Positions 1 to 9,108 of a stretch of 64,000 bases of DNA are shown piece by piece. Below the pieces are notes generated by a model. The model was not told the DNA's origin, did no database searches, and saw nothing but the letters and a program-made list of their open reading frames with translations. The position numbers were made by a program, and so were the translations under genes. The stretch comes from Bin87 sp963692995. Its GTDB lineage: Bacteria > Chloroflexota > Dehalococcoidia > Lucifugimonadales > UBA3495. Location: assembly GCA_963692995.1 (NCBI GenBank), contig OY843611.1, positions 806,001 through 870,000 of the forward strand. Direction: 5' to 3'. The stretch's first letter is position 1. The number at the start of each line of letters is the position of its first letter.

Positions 1-606
1 CACCTGATGGACCAGGCCGGGATCGTGCATGTAGGGACGCCAGGCCACGCGGCAGGTGGCTTCCATACCGCTTTCCCATCGTTCCAGCACGTCCTCCTCC
101 GGCTCAGCGGGGCAGATGGTACGGTATTCCGGCGTCCCATCGGGGTCTAGCAGGGAATCGTGGATATACATGGGGGGCGTGACTTCGAATATATCGTAGA
201 TCTGTCCTTCCGGTGGTCGAATGCCGCTGGCGCCGACCAGGATCAGGCGACGGAACTGCTGCGGGCACATGGTCGCCAGTTCGGCGGCCAGCCACCCGCC
301 TAGGGAGAACCCCATCAGATCCGCGCCCTCGAGACCCAGCTTGTCTAGCGCGCCCAAGTACCAGATCGCCATGTCATGGATGCTCATGGCCCAGTCGAGC
401 TGATCTGAGCCGCCGCATCCGGGATGGAACGGAATGTGCAGCGTGCGGTTCTGGGCTAGGGCCTGGTGATACCCGAGCCAGCCGGGGTGGCCCAGCTCAT
501 CGTGCAGGATGACCAGCGGACTTCCGGAGCCGCCCGTGACCACTTCCATGCCGGAACCGGATACCTCGGTGATGCTGGAAGTCCAGGGTTGGGTTGCAGT
601 AGTCAT
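1..606 (-). CDS. alpha/beta hydrolase, C-terminus cut by window edge
   Basis: Reading from the ATG at 606 on the minus strand gives an open frame of about 202 residues that runs off the window start, so the C-terminus (with the expected catalytic His) is missing. A nucleophile elbow G-F-S-L-G-G is visible near residue 100, followed by a strand typical of alpha/beta hydrolases (RLILVGASG). An early segment LVILHDELGHPG resembles the oxyanion-hole strand, although the usual HG is replaced by HD. The substrate cannot be inferred. It is divergent from the MFS gene at 840, so the roughly 230 bases between them should carry both promoters. Confidence 0.75.
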   Translation of the reverse strand, partial: MTTATQPWTSSITEVSGSGMEVVTGGSGSPLVILHDELGHPGWLGYHQALAQNRTLHIPFHPGCGGSDQLDWAMSIHDMAIWYLGALDKLGLEGADLMGFSLGGWLAAELATMCPQQFRRLILVGASGIRPPEGQIYDIFEVTPPMYIHDSLLDPDGTPEYRTICPAEPEEDVLERWESGMEATCRVAWRPYMHDPGLVHQV

Positions 607-783
607 AACGTAAAAAGTCCTTCGCAGAATCCCGGGTGGGGAAGCAATGCGCAGCGGGAATTCGGCAACATCATAGCCGGCGGCCTAAAGTAGCGCAACC
701 GTTCCGAGCAGACGGTAGCGCCCGGCCCCAATCGGTCATGCCCTCGGAAAGGGTTATCCCCAAATGCGATTATGCTGGGCGTG

Positions 784-789
784 TATAAT
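784..789 (+). promoter_or_regulatory. possible -10 box upstream of MFS gene
   Basis: A TATAAT hexamer lies 50 bases upstream of the ATG at 840 in the gap between divergent genes. TG directly precedes it, but no good -35 is seen at 17 bases, so this is only a candidate. Confidence 0.3.
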
Positions 790-839
790 CGGCGGATGCT
801 TGGTCTCATCCCCGCGTCCGGGCGCCTTTAGAGCCGCCC

Positions 840-2129
840 ATGCTGTTAGCCGCCCGTTCCCGGCTGCATTATGGTTGGGTTATCTTCGTGCTGTCCCTGG
901 GCAACCTCACCGTTGAGGGCGGCACCAAAAACAGCGAGGCCGTCTATTTCAACGCGCTGCGGGAGGCCTTTGGCAGAAGCGCGACCTATACCTCGGCGGT
1001 TTTCTCCCTGGCCGGCCTGATCGGAGCCATTGCCGCCCCGCTGCTGGGTGTCCTGCTGGACCGCTGGGGAGCGCGTATCCTGTTCCCGTTGGCCGGACTG
1101 TGCATTATCCTCGGTTGGTGGGCATCCAGTTTCGCCACCGACCTGTGGCAGATGTTCATTTTCTACGGGATATTTGCCGGCATCGGCCACACTGCAATAT
1201 CATCCTTCTCAATGACGGCGACGCTGGCGCCCTGGTTCCCCCGAACGCGGGGCCGTATGCTGGGGTTGGCGGACAGCGGGAACCCCTTGGGGCAAGCCAT
1301 TTTCGCGCCTTTGGCCGGCGTACTGACCACAAACTGGGGCTGGCAATGGGCCTACCGGACTTTTGGGGTGATTTTCGCGGTCCTGGTTGCCCTACCGAAC
1401 GGACTGCTCCAGCGGCGCGCTGCGGATTCCGTGGCCGGTCTCCCGGCGGCGTCACCGAAGTCAATCGTGGTGTCTGAGCCGGAGCCACCGGCGGCGGCCA
1501 GGCCGCCACCGTCCCTCGGCGAAGTCGTCCGTGATCCGGCGATGTGGTTGCTGGCGCTGACCCGTGTCACCGGGTCCGTTTCCACCCAGATGGTGCGCGT
1601 GCATCAGGTGGCGTTCTTTGTACTGGCCGGCTACAGCTTGCAGACCGCGGCCAACACGCTGGGACTGCTCGGTATAGTGAGCCTGTTCGCCCGCCCACTG
1701 GTAGGACTGGCTACTGACCGATGGGGACGGGAACCGGTGTACACCATAGGAATGAGCGTTTACGCCGCAGCGGTGCTGCTGGTGCTGTGGCTAGGCGATG
1801 GTGAAAGCTGGTGGCCCCTCGCGCTCTATGTGACGCTGGCCGGCGTAACTGACGGCATCAGTGGCCTGATAGTGGGAGCGAAAGCCGCCGATCTATTCCC
1901 CACCGAATCGCTGGGCACCGTGATGGGTTTTGTGGAGATGGGCCGGGGCGCGGCCATATTCCTCGGCCCTATCGTCGCCGGACTAATGTTCGACGTGCAA
2001 GGAAACTACGCGCAGGCGTTTATCCTGTCCGCCGTTCTGTCCTTTGCTTCGATCTGCGCCATGTGGGTGGCGGATTTCATCGGGCGGAGGAGGAAAGCAT
2101 CCCCGCCGAAGCCGGAACCCGGAAAATGA
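840..2129 (+). CDS. MFS transporter (OFA/monocarboxylate-like)
   Basis: A 429-residue polytopic membrane protein with the two-halves layout of the major facilitator superfamily. The first half has the loop 2-3 signature G-V-L-L-D-R-W-G-A-R near residue 75 and the amphipathic PWFPRTRGRMLGL segment common in oxalate/formate and monocarboxylate-type members. The second half repeats the signature as G-L-A-T-D-R-W-G-R. A hydrophilic Ala/Pro-rich central loop (about residues 200-230) separates the halves. The length is normal for MFS. The ligand is probably a small organic anion by family resemblance, but the sequence alone does not settle it. No strong Shine-Dalgarno is visible before the ATG. It stands alone, followed by a repeat-rich gap. 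Confidence 0.85.
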   Translation: MLLAARSRLHYGWVIFVLSLGNLTVEGGTKNSEAVYFNALREAFGRSATYTSAVFSLAGLIGAIAAPLLGVLLDRWGARILFPLAGLCIILGWWASSFATDLWQMFIFYGIFAGIGHTAISSFSMTATLAPWFPRTRGRMLGLADSGNPLGQAIFAPLAGVLTTNWGWQWAYRTFGVIFAVLVALPNGLLQRRAADSVAGLPAASPKSIVVSEPEPPAAARPPPSLGEVVRDPAMWLLALTRVTGSVSTQMVRVHQVAFFVLAGYSLQTAANTLGLLGIVSLFARPLVGLATDRWGREPVYTIGMSVYAAAVLLVLWLGDGESWWPLALYVTLAGVTDGISGLIVGAKAADLFPTESLGTVMGFVEMGRGAAIFLGPIVAGLMFDVQGNYAQAFILSAVLSFASICAMWVADFIGRRRKASPPKPEPGK

Positions 2130-2162
2130 CTGACAGCGGAAAACCGGCTTTATTTGGTACGC

Positions 2163-2298
2163 GCTGGATTCCCGCTTTCGCGGGAATGACCGGGTGGGTG
2201 AACCGGCTTTATGTGGTACTCGCTGGATTCCCGCCCCGTATCAAATACGGGGCGACCCCGTGTCAGGCACGAGGCAGGCGGTTCTTTCGCGGGAATGA
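2163..2298. repeat. two palindromic REP-like elements in gene gap
   Basis: The gap 2130-2450 holds no gene. It contains one compact copy (2163-2190) with core TTCCCGCTTTCGCGGGAA followed by TGAC, and a second composite copy (2221-2298). In the composite copy the same outer ends (CTGGATTCCCGC and GCGGGAATGAC) flank an extra internal segment. The same outer ends recur elsewhere in the window, for example at 8968-9045, 23439-23465 and 41372-41396. Confidence 0.75.
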
Positions 2299-2408
2299 CG
2301 GAGTTTGTGAACACGGCCTAGTGCGATGGAGCCGCCGTCCGCCAAACTGCGCGCCCTGATTTGCCGGATTCTGTGGCGTGGAGGTCTCGGAGACCGCTAC
2401 AGGCGCTG

Positions 2409-2417
2409 TGCTATACT
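2409..2417 (+). promoter_or_regulatory. extended -10 candidate for fakA-like gene
   Basis: TGCTATACT (TGn plus TATACT) lies 34 bases before the ATG at 2451. A small inverted repeat, GGTCTC/GAGACC at 2383-2395, sits where a -35 would be, and no consensus -35 is seen. Confidence 0.35.
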
Positions 2418-2450
2418 GCCGCCACCGAACTAGCCTAATCGGGAGCCGGG

Positions 2451-4127
2451 ATGATACCGATAGCCACCACCTTGCAAGGTTCCGATTTGCGGCAGGCCAT
2501 GCTGGGGGCAGTGGCCTATATGGAACTCTATCGGGACGCCGCCAACGCCCTCAACGTGTTCCCCGTACCCGACGGAGACACCGGCACTAATATGCTCCTT
2601 ACCCTGCGCGCCGGCGTGGAGCGGATGAACGAGGACGCCGGAGCCACTTCCGCCGGAGAAGTAGCCGAGTCCATCGCCAGCGGCGCCTTCTGGGGAGCCC
2701 GGGGCAACAGCGGGGTCATCCTCTCCCAACTCCTCCGCGGTTTTGCCGATGGCGTCGCCGGCTCCGCGGAGGTTGATTCCTCCCGGGCGGTAGCCGCCTT
2801 CCGTTCCGCTGCCGACTCCGCATACGGCGCGGTCAGCCAGCCGCGGGAAGGCACCATGCTCTCGGTCATCCGCGGCGCCTCCGACGCTACCGGCGCCGCC
2901 AACGATGCCGGCGAACGCGACGTGATTGCGCTGTGGCAGGCCGCCTACGCTGGAGCCGTCGCAGCGTTGGCCCGCACGCCGGAACAGTTGCCAGTGCTCA
3001 AAGAGGCCGGCGTCGTCGATTCCGGCGGCCTGGGCGTTGTTGCCATAATCGGCGGCGCGCTCAGACATCTTCAGGGTGAGACCGACCGGCCCGTTGACTT
3101 GGGCCTGCGCAGCGTAGGCGGCTTGATCGACCCCAGGCAGACCGCATCGGTGGCCATCGACACCGAGTTTCTGGACGCCCACGAAGCAGCCGAATTCGGC
3201 TACTGCACCCAATTCGTCATCCACGGCAACGACCTGAGCGTGGACACGCTCCGCGCCGGCCTCGACGCCTTGGCCGAATCCACCGTCATCATCGGAGGGG
3301 GGTCTGCGGTTCGCGTTCACGTGCATACGGAAGACCCGGGCGCGGCGCTCACGTTTGGAGTAGCTCACGGTGACCTCGATGAGGTCAAAATTGACAATAT
3401 GGGCCGGCAAAACCGGGACTGGACCGCGGGCCACCGGGAGCGCACTCGGCCCGACGAAATCCGGCCCGGAGTATCAGTGATCGCAGTCGCCTCCGGTCCG
3501 GGCATCGCGGACTTGTTCCAGGACGCCGGCTGCGCCGCCATTATTCCCGGCGGGCAGACCCTTAACCCCAGCGCCAGTGAAATCATTGACGCCGCCCGGT
3601 CCGCCGGCGCCAGCGACGTGATAGTGCTTCCCAACAATCACAATGTCATCCTCACCGCATCCCAGGCCGCCGACGCCGATACCGGGGAAGTTACGCTCCA
3701 CGTGGTGGGAACCCGAACCATGCCCCAGGGCACGGCTGCCATGCTGGGTTTCAATCCGGAAATGTCCCTGGACGATAATCTGGCTAGCATGGGAGCGGCA
3801 AGCCGGGCTGTTGAGACTCTGGAGATTACCCGGGCGGTGCGCGACTCCGTGGTGGACGGGCAGCAGGTGCGTGATGGCGAATACATGGCTATCCTGGACG
3901 GCAAGCTGGCCGCATTGGCTGACTCACCCGACGGCGCTTTGAAATCAGGATTGCAAAAGTCTGCCGCTGCTGAGGACAGCATCATCACTTTGTACTGGGG
4001 AGAGGGGGCTACGTCGGAACAGGCCAACGCACTACAGGAAGAGCTGGAAGAGATTTACGAGGGCGCCCAGGTTGACGTTTATGAAGGCGGCCAGCCCCAT
4101 TACCCATATCTGGTTTCGGTCGAGTAG
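2451..4127 (+). CDS. DAK2/DhaL-domain protein, fatty-acid kinase FakA-like
   Basis: 558 residues, the usual length of the FakA/YloV family. These proteins phosphorylate fatty acids bound to DegV-type FakB partners using an N-terminal DhaL-type ATP-binding domain. The ATP/Mg-binding signature NVFPVPDGDTGTNM is at about residues 35-48, followed by GARGNSGVILSQLLRG and GVVDSGGLG, all hallmarks of the DhaL fold. The C-terminal half (from about residue 330) is the DegV-like domain of the family. The next gene, 39 bases downstream on the same strand, encodes a DegV protein, which is the expected lipid-binding partner. That pairing supports fatty-acid kinase over dihydroxyacetone kinase. The function is known from Firmicutes and inferred here. 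Confidence 0.88.
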   Translation: MIPIATTLQGSDLRQAMLGAVAYMELYRDAANALNVFPVPDGDTGTNMLLTLRAGVERMNEDAGATSAGEVAESIASGAFWGARGNSGVILSQLLRGFADGVAGSAEVDSSRAVAAFRSAADSAYGAVSQPREGTMLSVIRGASDATGAANDAGERDVIALWQAAYAGAVAALARTPEQLPVLKEAGVVDSGGLGVVAIIGGALRHLQGETDRPVDLGLRSVGGLIDPRQTASVAIDTEFLDAHEAAEFGYCTQFVIHGNDLSVDTLRAGLDALAESTVIIGGGSAVRVHVHTEDPGAALTFGVAHGDLDEVKIDNMGRQNRDWTAGHRERTRPDEIRPGVSVIAVASGPGIADLFQDAGCAAIIPGGQTLNPSASEIIDAARSAGASDVIVLPNNHNVILTASQAADADTGEVTLHVVGTRTMPQGTAAMLGFNPEMSLDDNLASMGAASRAVETLEITRAVRDSVVDGQQVRDGEYMAILDGKLAALADSPDGALKSGLQKSAAAEDSIITLYWGEGATSEQANALQEELEEIYEGAQVDVYEGGQPHYPYLVSVE

Positions 4128-4166
4128 CCTGGATCCAGGTTTTTATCGTGACCAGGAGCGTATGAC

Positions 4167-5000
4167 ATGGCCGTTAAGATTGTTGCCGACAGCACCTGCG
4201 ACATTTCGCGGGAGGGCGTCGAGCGTTTCGGCATTTCCGCAGTTCCGGCCTACGTTCTGTTCGGAGAAGAGTCCTATCGTCAGGGCATCGACATCAGCCA
4301 CCCCCAGTTCTACGCCCGTTTGCAGTCCTCGCCGCGGTTGCCCAGCACCTCCCAGCCCACACCGGGCGATTTCACGGAGCAGTTTGAAGCGCTCGTTGCG
4401 GCGGGCCACCAAGTCGTTTGCATCACGGTGCCGAGTCAGCTGAGCGGGACCTACAACTCCGCCGTGCAGGCGGCGGCCCGGTTTGAGGACGGCGCCGTAA
4501 CCGTTGTTGACGCCGGCACGGCTTCGGTGGGCCATATGCTACAGGTAATCGCCGCTGCGGAGGACGCCGCCGCGCCCGACGCTACGGCGGAATCGGTGGC
4601 CCAGGCTGCCCGGATCCGCGCCGGCAACGGCTACGGTTACGTCATGGTGGATACCCTGGAATACCTCCAAAAGGGGGGGCGCATCGGCAAGGCCCAGGCG
4701 TTCATGGGATCACTTCTCAAGGTCAAGCCGATTCTCCGGGTTGCCGCTGGTGAGGTGCTGCCCGTGGACCGCCCCCGCAACCTCCGTCGTGGCCTCCAGC
4801 GTCTCGAAGAGTTGGCGCGCGAAGCTGGCCCCGCGTCCAAGCTGGCCGTCGCCTACACCACGGACGCCCGCCCAGCGGAGGAGATGCGGAATCGGCTGTC
4901 CGATCTGGCCGACCCGGAAAACACCTACACCGTCCAGATCGGTTCCGCCATCGGCGCCCACATCGGCCCCGGCGCCGTAGCGGTGTCCACCCTCCCTTGA
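4167..5000 (+). CDS. DegV family fatty-acid-binding protein (FakB-like)
   Basis: 277 residues, normal for DegV. The family motifs are visible: ADSTCDI near residues 7-13, PSTSQPTPGDF near 59-69, and PSQLSGTYNSA near 88-98, whose Ser/Thr residues contact the fatty-acid carboxylate in known structures. A late IGPGAVAV motif is typical of the C-terminus. It directly follows the FakA-like kinase and probably shares its mRNA. A GGAG ribosome site lies about ten bases before the ATG. Inferred role: presenting bound fatty acid to the kinase for phosphorylation. Confidence 0.9.
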   Translation: MAVKIVADSTCDISREGVERFGISAVPAYVLFGEESYRQGIDISHPQFYARLQSSPRLPSTSQPTPGDFTEQFEALVAAGHQVVCITVPSQLSGTYNSAVQAAARFEDGAVTVVDAGTASVGHMLQVIAAAEDAAAPDATAESVAQAARIRAGNGYGYVMVDTLEYLQKGGRIGKAQAFMGSLLKVKPILRVAAGEVLPVDRPRNLRRGLQRLEELAREAGPASKLAVAYTTDARPAEEMRNRLSDLADPENTYTVQIGSAIGAHIGPGAVAVSTLP

Positions 5001-5066
5001 CCAGGGCCTTTGACCGGGGCCTTTGCCAAGTCCCTTGACATCGGCTCATGGCGAGTTTGTCGAACC

Positions 5067-7652
5067 ATGCCCGCTGACCGCCGCGAAAACCAGCCACAGT
5101 GGTGCGATGCCCTGGGCAAGATTCTGGCCCTTGAGGAGCGCAAAGGCTTTTCGGACACTGCCGTGAGCGGCGGCATCCGCCGTTTCGTGGATCGCTGGGA
5201 AAGGGAATTGCGTGAGTTCCTGGGCGACGACCGCGCCCGCGCGGCCCGTTTGATCGATCAAGCATACCGGGAACTGTCGCCGGACCAGCGGCGGCAATGG
5301 GTGGCAAGCTGGCAGCGGGCATTGGCCGGTATCCCCGACGAAGCGCCCTTCCCTGGCGGAGCGTCTCCGCAGCCCGTGTCTATTCCGGAGGATCCGGTTG
5401 CCGGAGACCCGATGGAGCAGCCTCCGAGGGTGGGGCCAGCGCTGTTTTCCGTGGCGGAAACCCGGCTGCCGGCGCAGACCCGTCGCCGCGCCCACGCGGC
5501 TCCCCAGCCGGTGTCGAATCCCGGCAACCCTGATGACGCCGTGTCCCGGATCCGCCGCATGGATGCGAAAACGGTGCAGCGGTTGGAGGCGTTGGAAGTC
5601 CGCACCATCCGCGACCTGCTCTATATGCTGCCTCGTCGCCACGACGACCGCGCCGACATCACTGCTACCGCCGACGCAGATCCCGGTGGAACGTTCACGC
5701 TGGAAGGCGAGCTGGTTGACATTCGTTCCGCCAAGGTCGGCCAGCGTCGATTGCAACTGGCCGAGGGCGTTCTTCGTGACGATAGCGGCGCCATCGAACT
5801 GCAATGGTTCGGACAGGGCTATCTGGCGCGCTCCCTGCGCGTCGGCGGCCGCATGGTCGTCCACGGCAAGGCGGAGACCTACCGGGGCCGTGTCACTTTG
5901 TCCTCGCCGGAGTACGACGTGGTCACCCCGAACCAGCCGCCCCTGAATGCTGGCCGCATCACTCCCGTCTATCGGCTTACGCAAGGAATGACGGCCCGCA
6001 ACCTGCGCGGCCTAACGTGGCAGGCTATAGTTAGTTTCCTCGCCGGCATCGAGGACCCCCTGCCCGAGGATATGCTGCAACGAACTGGCCTGGTCGGGCT
6101 ACAGGAAGCCATCAGCAACGCTCACTACCCGCCCGATTTTCCCGCTGCCGACCGGGGCCGGCGGCGCTTGGCCTTCGATGAAATCCTGGCCTTCCAGCTC
6201 GCCATCCTGGGCCGCCGCCGCCACCGGGAACAGGATGCGGTGGGAACGCCGGTAAAGTACCACCAGGACGTGGTGGACGGCCTGCTCACCAACCTGCCCT
6301 TCAATCCTACCGCCGCCCAGTTGCGCTGCATCGGCGAGATTCTGGCCGATATGGCGCGGGGCACGCCCCCCATGAGCCGGCTGCTGCAAGGGGAGGTGGG
6401 CAGCGGGAAAACGCTGGTGGCGTTAACGGCGGCGCTGGCCGCCGCGTCTGCCCAGCGCCAATCCGCGCTGATGGCCCCCACTGAGGTACTGGCCGAACAG
6501 CATTTCGCTACCTTATGCCGGTTGCTGGACAGTTTTGACCAGCCGCTCCAGCAGCCCAACGTTGCGTCCGCGTACCTGCCGCCAATGCCTCGTCCCTTCA
6601 CGGTGGGCCTGCTCACGGGCAGCACCCGCGCGGCGCCGCGCCGTGAGGTACTGCGAATGGCATCGGAAGGACACCTGGATCTGCTGGTCGGCACCCACGC
6701 GCTGATCCAGGACGGGGTGGAACTGCCGGACCTGGCGCTGGCGATAACCGACGAACAGCATCGTTTCGGCGTAGCCCAGCGCGCCGCCCTGCGCGGCAAC
6801 GGCCCGGAACAGCCCCACGGGCTGATGATGTCGGCAACGCCCATACCACGCACGCTGCAACTGACCCTGTACGGCGACCTGGACGTTTCCACCATCGACC
6901 AGCTGCCTCCGGGACGGCAGGAAATCATGACTAGGGTTGTGCCGGAAGGCAAACGCCACGCCGCTTACGGCTTCATCCGACAGCAGGTTAACGTCGGCCG
7001 GCAGGCGTTCATCATCTGTCCCCTGGTTGAGGAATCGGACAATCTGGATGTCCGCGCCGCCGTGGCGGAACACAAGCGTCTGTCTGGGGAGGTATTTCCC
7101 GACCGGCGGGTTGGCCTGCTCCACGGTCGTCTTTCCTCCCGAGATAAAGATAAGGTGATGCGCCAATTTCGTGATGGCGATTTGGATATTCTGGTGGCGA
7201 CGTCAGTGGTAGAAGTCGGCATCGACGTGCCCAACGCCACGGTGATGCTGATTGACGGCGCTGACCGCTTCGGCCTTTCCCAGCTGCACCAGTTTCGCGG
7301 GCGCGTGGGGCGGGGCGAACACCGCAGCTACTGCCTGCTCATGTCGGAGTCGGAATCGGAGCGAGCGCAAGAACGCCTGTCCGCCCTGGAAGCAACCCGC
7401 GACGGTTTCAAACTGGCCGAGATCGACCTCCAGATGCGTCACGAGGGCGACATATTCGGCACCTCCCAAAGCGGCGACCAGACGATGCTCCGCATCGCCA
7501 ATATTTTCGACCAGGACCTGATGGCGCTGGCCCGTCGCGAAGCAACTTTGATTATCGAGGCAGACCCGGAGCTGGCCGACCCCCAACACGCCGGCATCGC
7601 CGCTGCCCGCGACCGCTTTCTGACCCGGGTTCAGCAGCACATCAGCGATTGA
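5067..7652 (+). CDS. recG: ATP-dependent DNA helicase RecG
   Basis: RecG remodels stalled forks and Holliday junctions. From the ATG at 5067 it has 861 residues; an in-frame TTG at 5010 would add 19 residues that do not look conserved. Residues 1 to about 170 are an extra N-terminal part: a helical region, then a Pro/Arg-rich linker. The wedge/OB region follows (RRHDDRA and later). Walker A GEVGSGKT lies near residue 445, and the RecG-specific DEQHRFG box (motif II) near 562. SATPIPRTL (III) and the helicase C-domain motifs GLLHGRLSSRDKD and ATSVVEVGIDVPNA are present, as is QLHQFRGRVGRG (VI). All catalytic motifs are intact. Compared with the roughly 690-residue E. coli enzyme, the extension accounts for the added length. 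Its stop overlaps the next gene's start. Confidence 0.95.
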   Translation: MPADRRENQPQWCDALGKILALEERKGFSDTAVSGGIRRFVDRWERELREFLGDDRARAARLIDQAYRELSPDQRRQWVASWQRALAGIPDEAPFPGGASPQPVSIPEDPVAGDPMEQPPRVGPALFSVAETRLPAQTRRRAHAAPQPVSNPGNPDDAVSRIRRMDAKTVQRLEALEVRTIRDLLYMLPRRHDDRADITATADADPGGTFTLEGELVDIRSAKVGQRRLQLAEGVLRDDSGAIELQWFGQGYLARSLRVGGRMVVHGKAETYRGRVTLSSPEYDVVTPNQPPLNAGRITPVYRLTQGMTARNLRGLTWQAIVSFLAGIEDPLPEDMLQRTGLVGLQEAISNAHYPPDFPAADRGRRRLAFDEILAFQLAILGRRRHREQDAVGTPVKYHQDVVDGLLTNLPFNPTAAQLRCIGEILADMARGTPPMSRLLQGEVGSGKTLVALTAALAAASAQRQSALMAPTEVLAEQHFATLCRLLDSFDQPLQQPNVASAYLPPMPRPFTVGLLTGSTRAAPRREVLRMASEGHLDLLVGTHALIQDGVELPDLALAITDEQHRFGVAQRAALRGNGPEQPHGLMMSATPIPRTLQLTLYGDLDVSTIDQLPPGRQEIMTRVVPEGKRHAAYGFIRQQVNVGRQAFIICPLVEESDNLDVRAAVAEHKRLSGEVFPDRRVGLLHGRLSSRDKDKVMRQFRDGDLDILVATSVVEVGIDVPNATVMLIDGADRFGLSQLHQFRGRVGRGEHRSYCLLMSESESERAQERLSALEATRDGFKLAEIDLQMRHEGDIFGTSQSGDQTMLRIANIFDQDLMALARREATLIIEADPELADPQHAGIAAARDRFLTRVQQHISD

Positions 7653-8947
7653 AACTACATTCGATACGCAACGTTCCGGCGCTGGAAGTCCTGCAAAACC
7701 GCAACTTTCGGTACCTCTGGGCGGCCCGGTGGGTTCACGAGAATTCCCGGCGCATGGAACTGATCGTGCTGGGCTACCTGATCTACCAGCTCACGGATTC
7801 CGCGTTTCAGGTTGGATTGATTTCGGTTTTCCTCAACGGCCCGCGCCCGCCGTTATCATTGGTGGCCGGAATGCTGGCCGACCGTCTGGACCGTAAACGC
7901 ATCCTGGCGGGTATCCACACCAGTTATTTGGTAATTGCGTCCGGCCTTTTGGCGCTGCTGCTGTTCGACCGGGTCGAACCGTGGCACATTTTCCTGGCCG
8001 TCCTTTTGCAAGGCACGGTCAAGACGCTGGACGACCCCACGCGCCGGGCGGCCTTGTTCGACCTGGCCGGGCAGGATCGGGTGGCGCACGCCATGTCGCT
8101 CGAGACCATCACCAACAACGGCGGCAAGATACTGGGGCCGATAGTCGGCGGAATGCTGGTCCAGTTCTTCGGCTTTACCGTCGCGTTCGTGGCGCTCGTT
8201 GCGCTGGACTTGGCATCGGCGCTGCTGATTCTCAAAATGCGTTTGCCGCCCAGGGCGACCACACTGGTACGGGACACCCAGTTCTGGCGAGGGATACAAT
8301 CCGGTATCGGCTTCTCCTTCTCCAACAAATTCGTGCTGGGTGTGCTCTGCATATCGTTGATCATGAACGGCATGGTGCTGCCGTTGCAGTACTTCATTCC
8401 GGTGATCGCTACCGAAGTGCTGAAGGTTGGCGAGGCCATGGGTGGGCTGCTGGGGGCCGCCGATGGCATCGGAGCGCTGGTCGGGGCGATTATTATCGGA
8501 AGCCGACGGCGTTATGCCTTTCACGGGCGCTATTACGCATTCGGAGCCGTCATTGTGGCTATCGGAGTGGCGGCGGTAGCGTGGTCGCCCTGGTTTGCGG
8601 TGTCCTTCCTGCTGCTGTTCGCTGCCGGCGTGGGTCAGTCGGGGTTCAGCACCATGCAGAGCACCATCTTGCTGCTATCCGCGCCCGCCGAAATGCGGGG
8701 TCGGATAATGGGATCCCAGAGCTTGGTCAACGGGTTGGGCCACCTGGTCGGCGGGGTTGAGATTGGAGCCATCGCGCAGGCGTTCACCATTTCCCTGGCC
8801 ATTGGGGTCAACGCCGGCGCCGGGATTCTCTTGATGCTGCCGGTGGTACTGCTCACACCGCTGGTATGGCGTCCCGTGGAGCCGCACCAGCGGCGCGTGG
8901 AACCGGAGCCGGCGGTACCCTCGCCGGCGGGAAGCCCACTTTGTTGA
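7649..8947 (+). CDS. MFS transporter (EntS/MFS_3-like exporter)
   Basis: 432 residues with about 12 hydrophobic segments. The N-terminal NFRYLWAARWVHENSRRME stretch and GMLADRLDRKRIL loop 2-3 signature resemble the MFS_3 group (enterobactin exporter-like). A proposed TTG start at 7649 overlaps the RecG stop by four bases (TTGA), implying translational coupling. No ATG is available until residue 32, inside the first membrane segment. The C-terminal tail is Pro/Glu-rich. The substrate is unknown. It ends in a gap holding a palindromic repeat. Confidence 0.8.
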   Translation: MKLHSIRNVPALEVLQNRNFRYLWAARWVHENSRRMELIVLGYLIYQLTDSAFQVGLISVFLNGPRPPLSLVAGMLADRLDRKRILAGIHTSYLVIASGLLALLLFDRVEPWHIFLAVLLQGTVKTLDDPTRRAALFDLAGQDRVAHAMSLETITNNGGKILGPIVGGMLVQFFGFTVAFVALVALDLASALLILKMRLPPRATTLVRDTQFWRGIQSGIGFSFSNKFVLGVLCISLIMNGMVLPLQYFIPVIATEVLKVGEAMGGLLGAADGIGALVGAIIIGSRRRYAFHGRYYAFGAVIVAIGVAAVAWSPWFAVSFLLLFAAGVGQSGFSTMQSTILLLSAPAEMRGRIMGSQSLVNGLGHLVGGVEIGAIAQAFTISLAIGVNAGAGILLMLPVVLLTPLVWRPVEPHQRRVEPEPAVPSPAGSPLC

Positions 8948-8967
8948 GCCAGGCGTCCACTTAACTC

Positions 8968-9045
8968 GTCATTCCGGCCCTCGTATCGCATACGGGGCCG
9001 GCCCTGAGCGGGGATCCACTGGATCCCCGCTTTCGCGGGAATGAC
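8968..9045. repeat. composite palindromic repeat
   Basis: Begins GTCATTCCGG and ends CGCGGGAATGAC. Inner inverted pairs are CCTCGTAT/ATACGGGG-type and GGGGATCC/GGATCCCC. It has the same outer ends as the copies at 2163-2298. It sits between convergent genes, so it may also act as a bidirectional terminator or mRNA 3' end. Confidence 0.7.
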
Positions 9046-9108
9046 GGTCTCTTGGCAAAATGCCCATCGACTCTGAACAGTTGCGTAGTCGTGTGTGGTG
9101 AGTTGCGT

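Noticed and set aside
2430..3434. 334-codon minus-strand ORF antisense to the FakA-like gene
   Set aside because: Gly/His/Val-rich antisense shadow of a strongly conserved gene.
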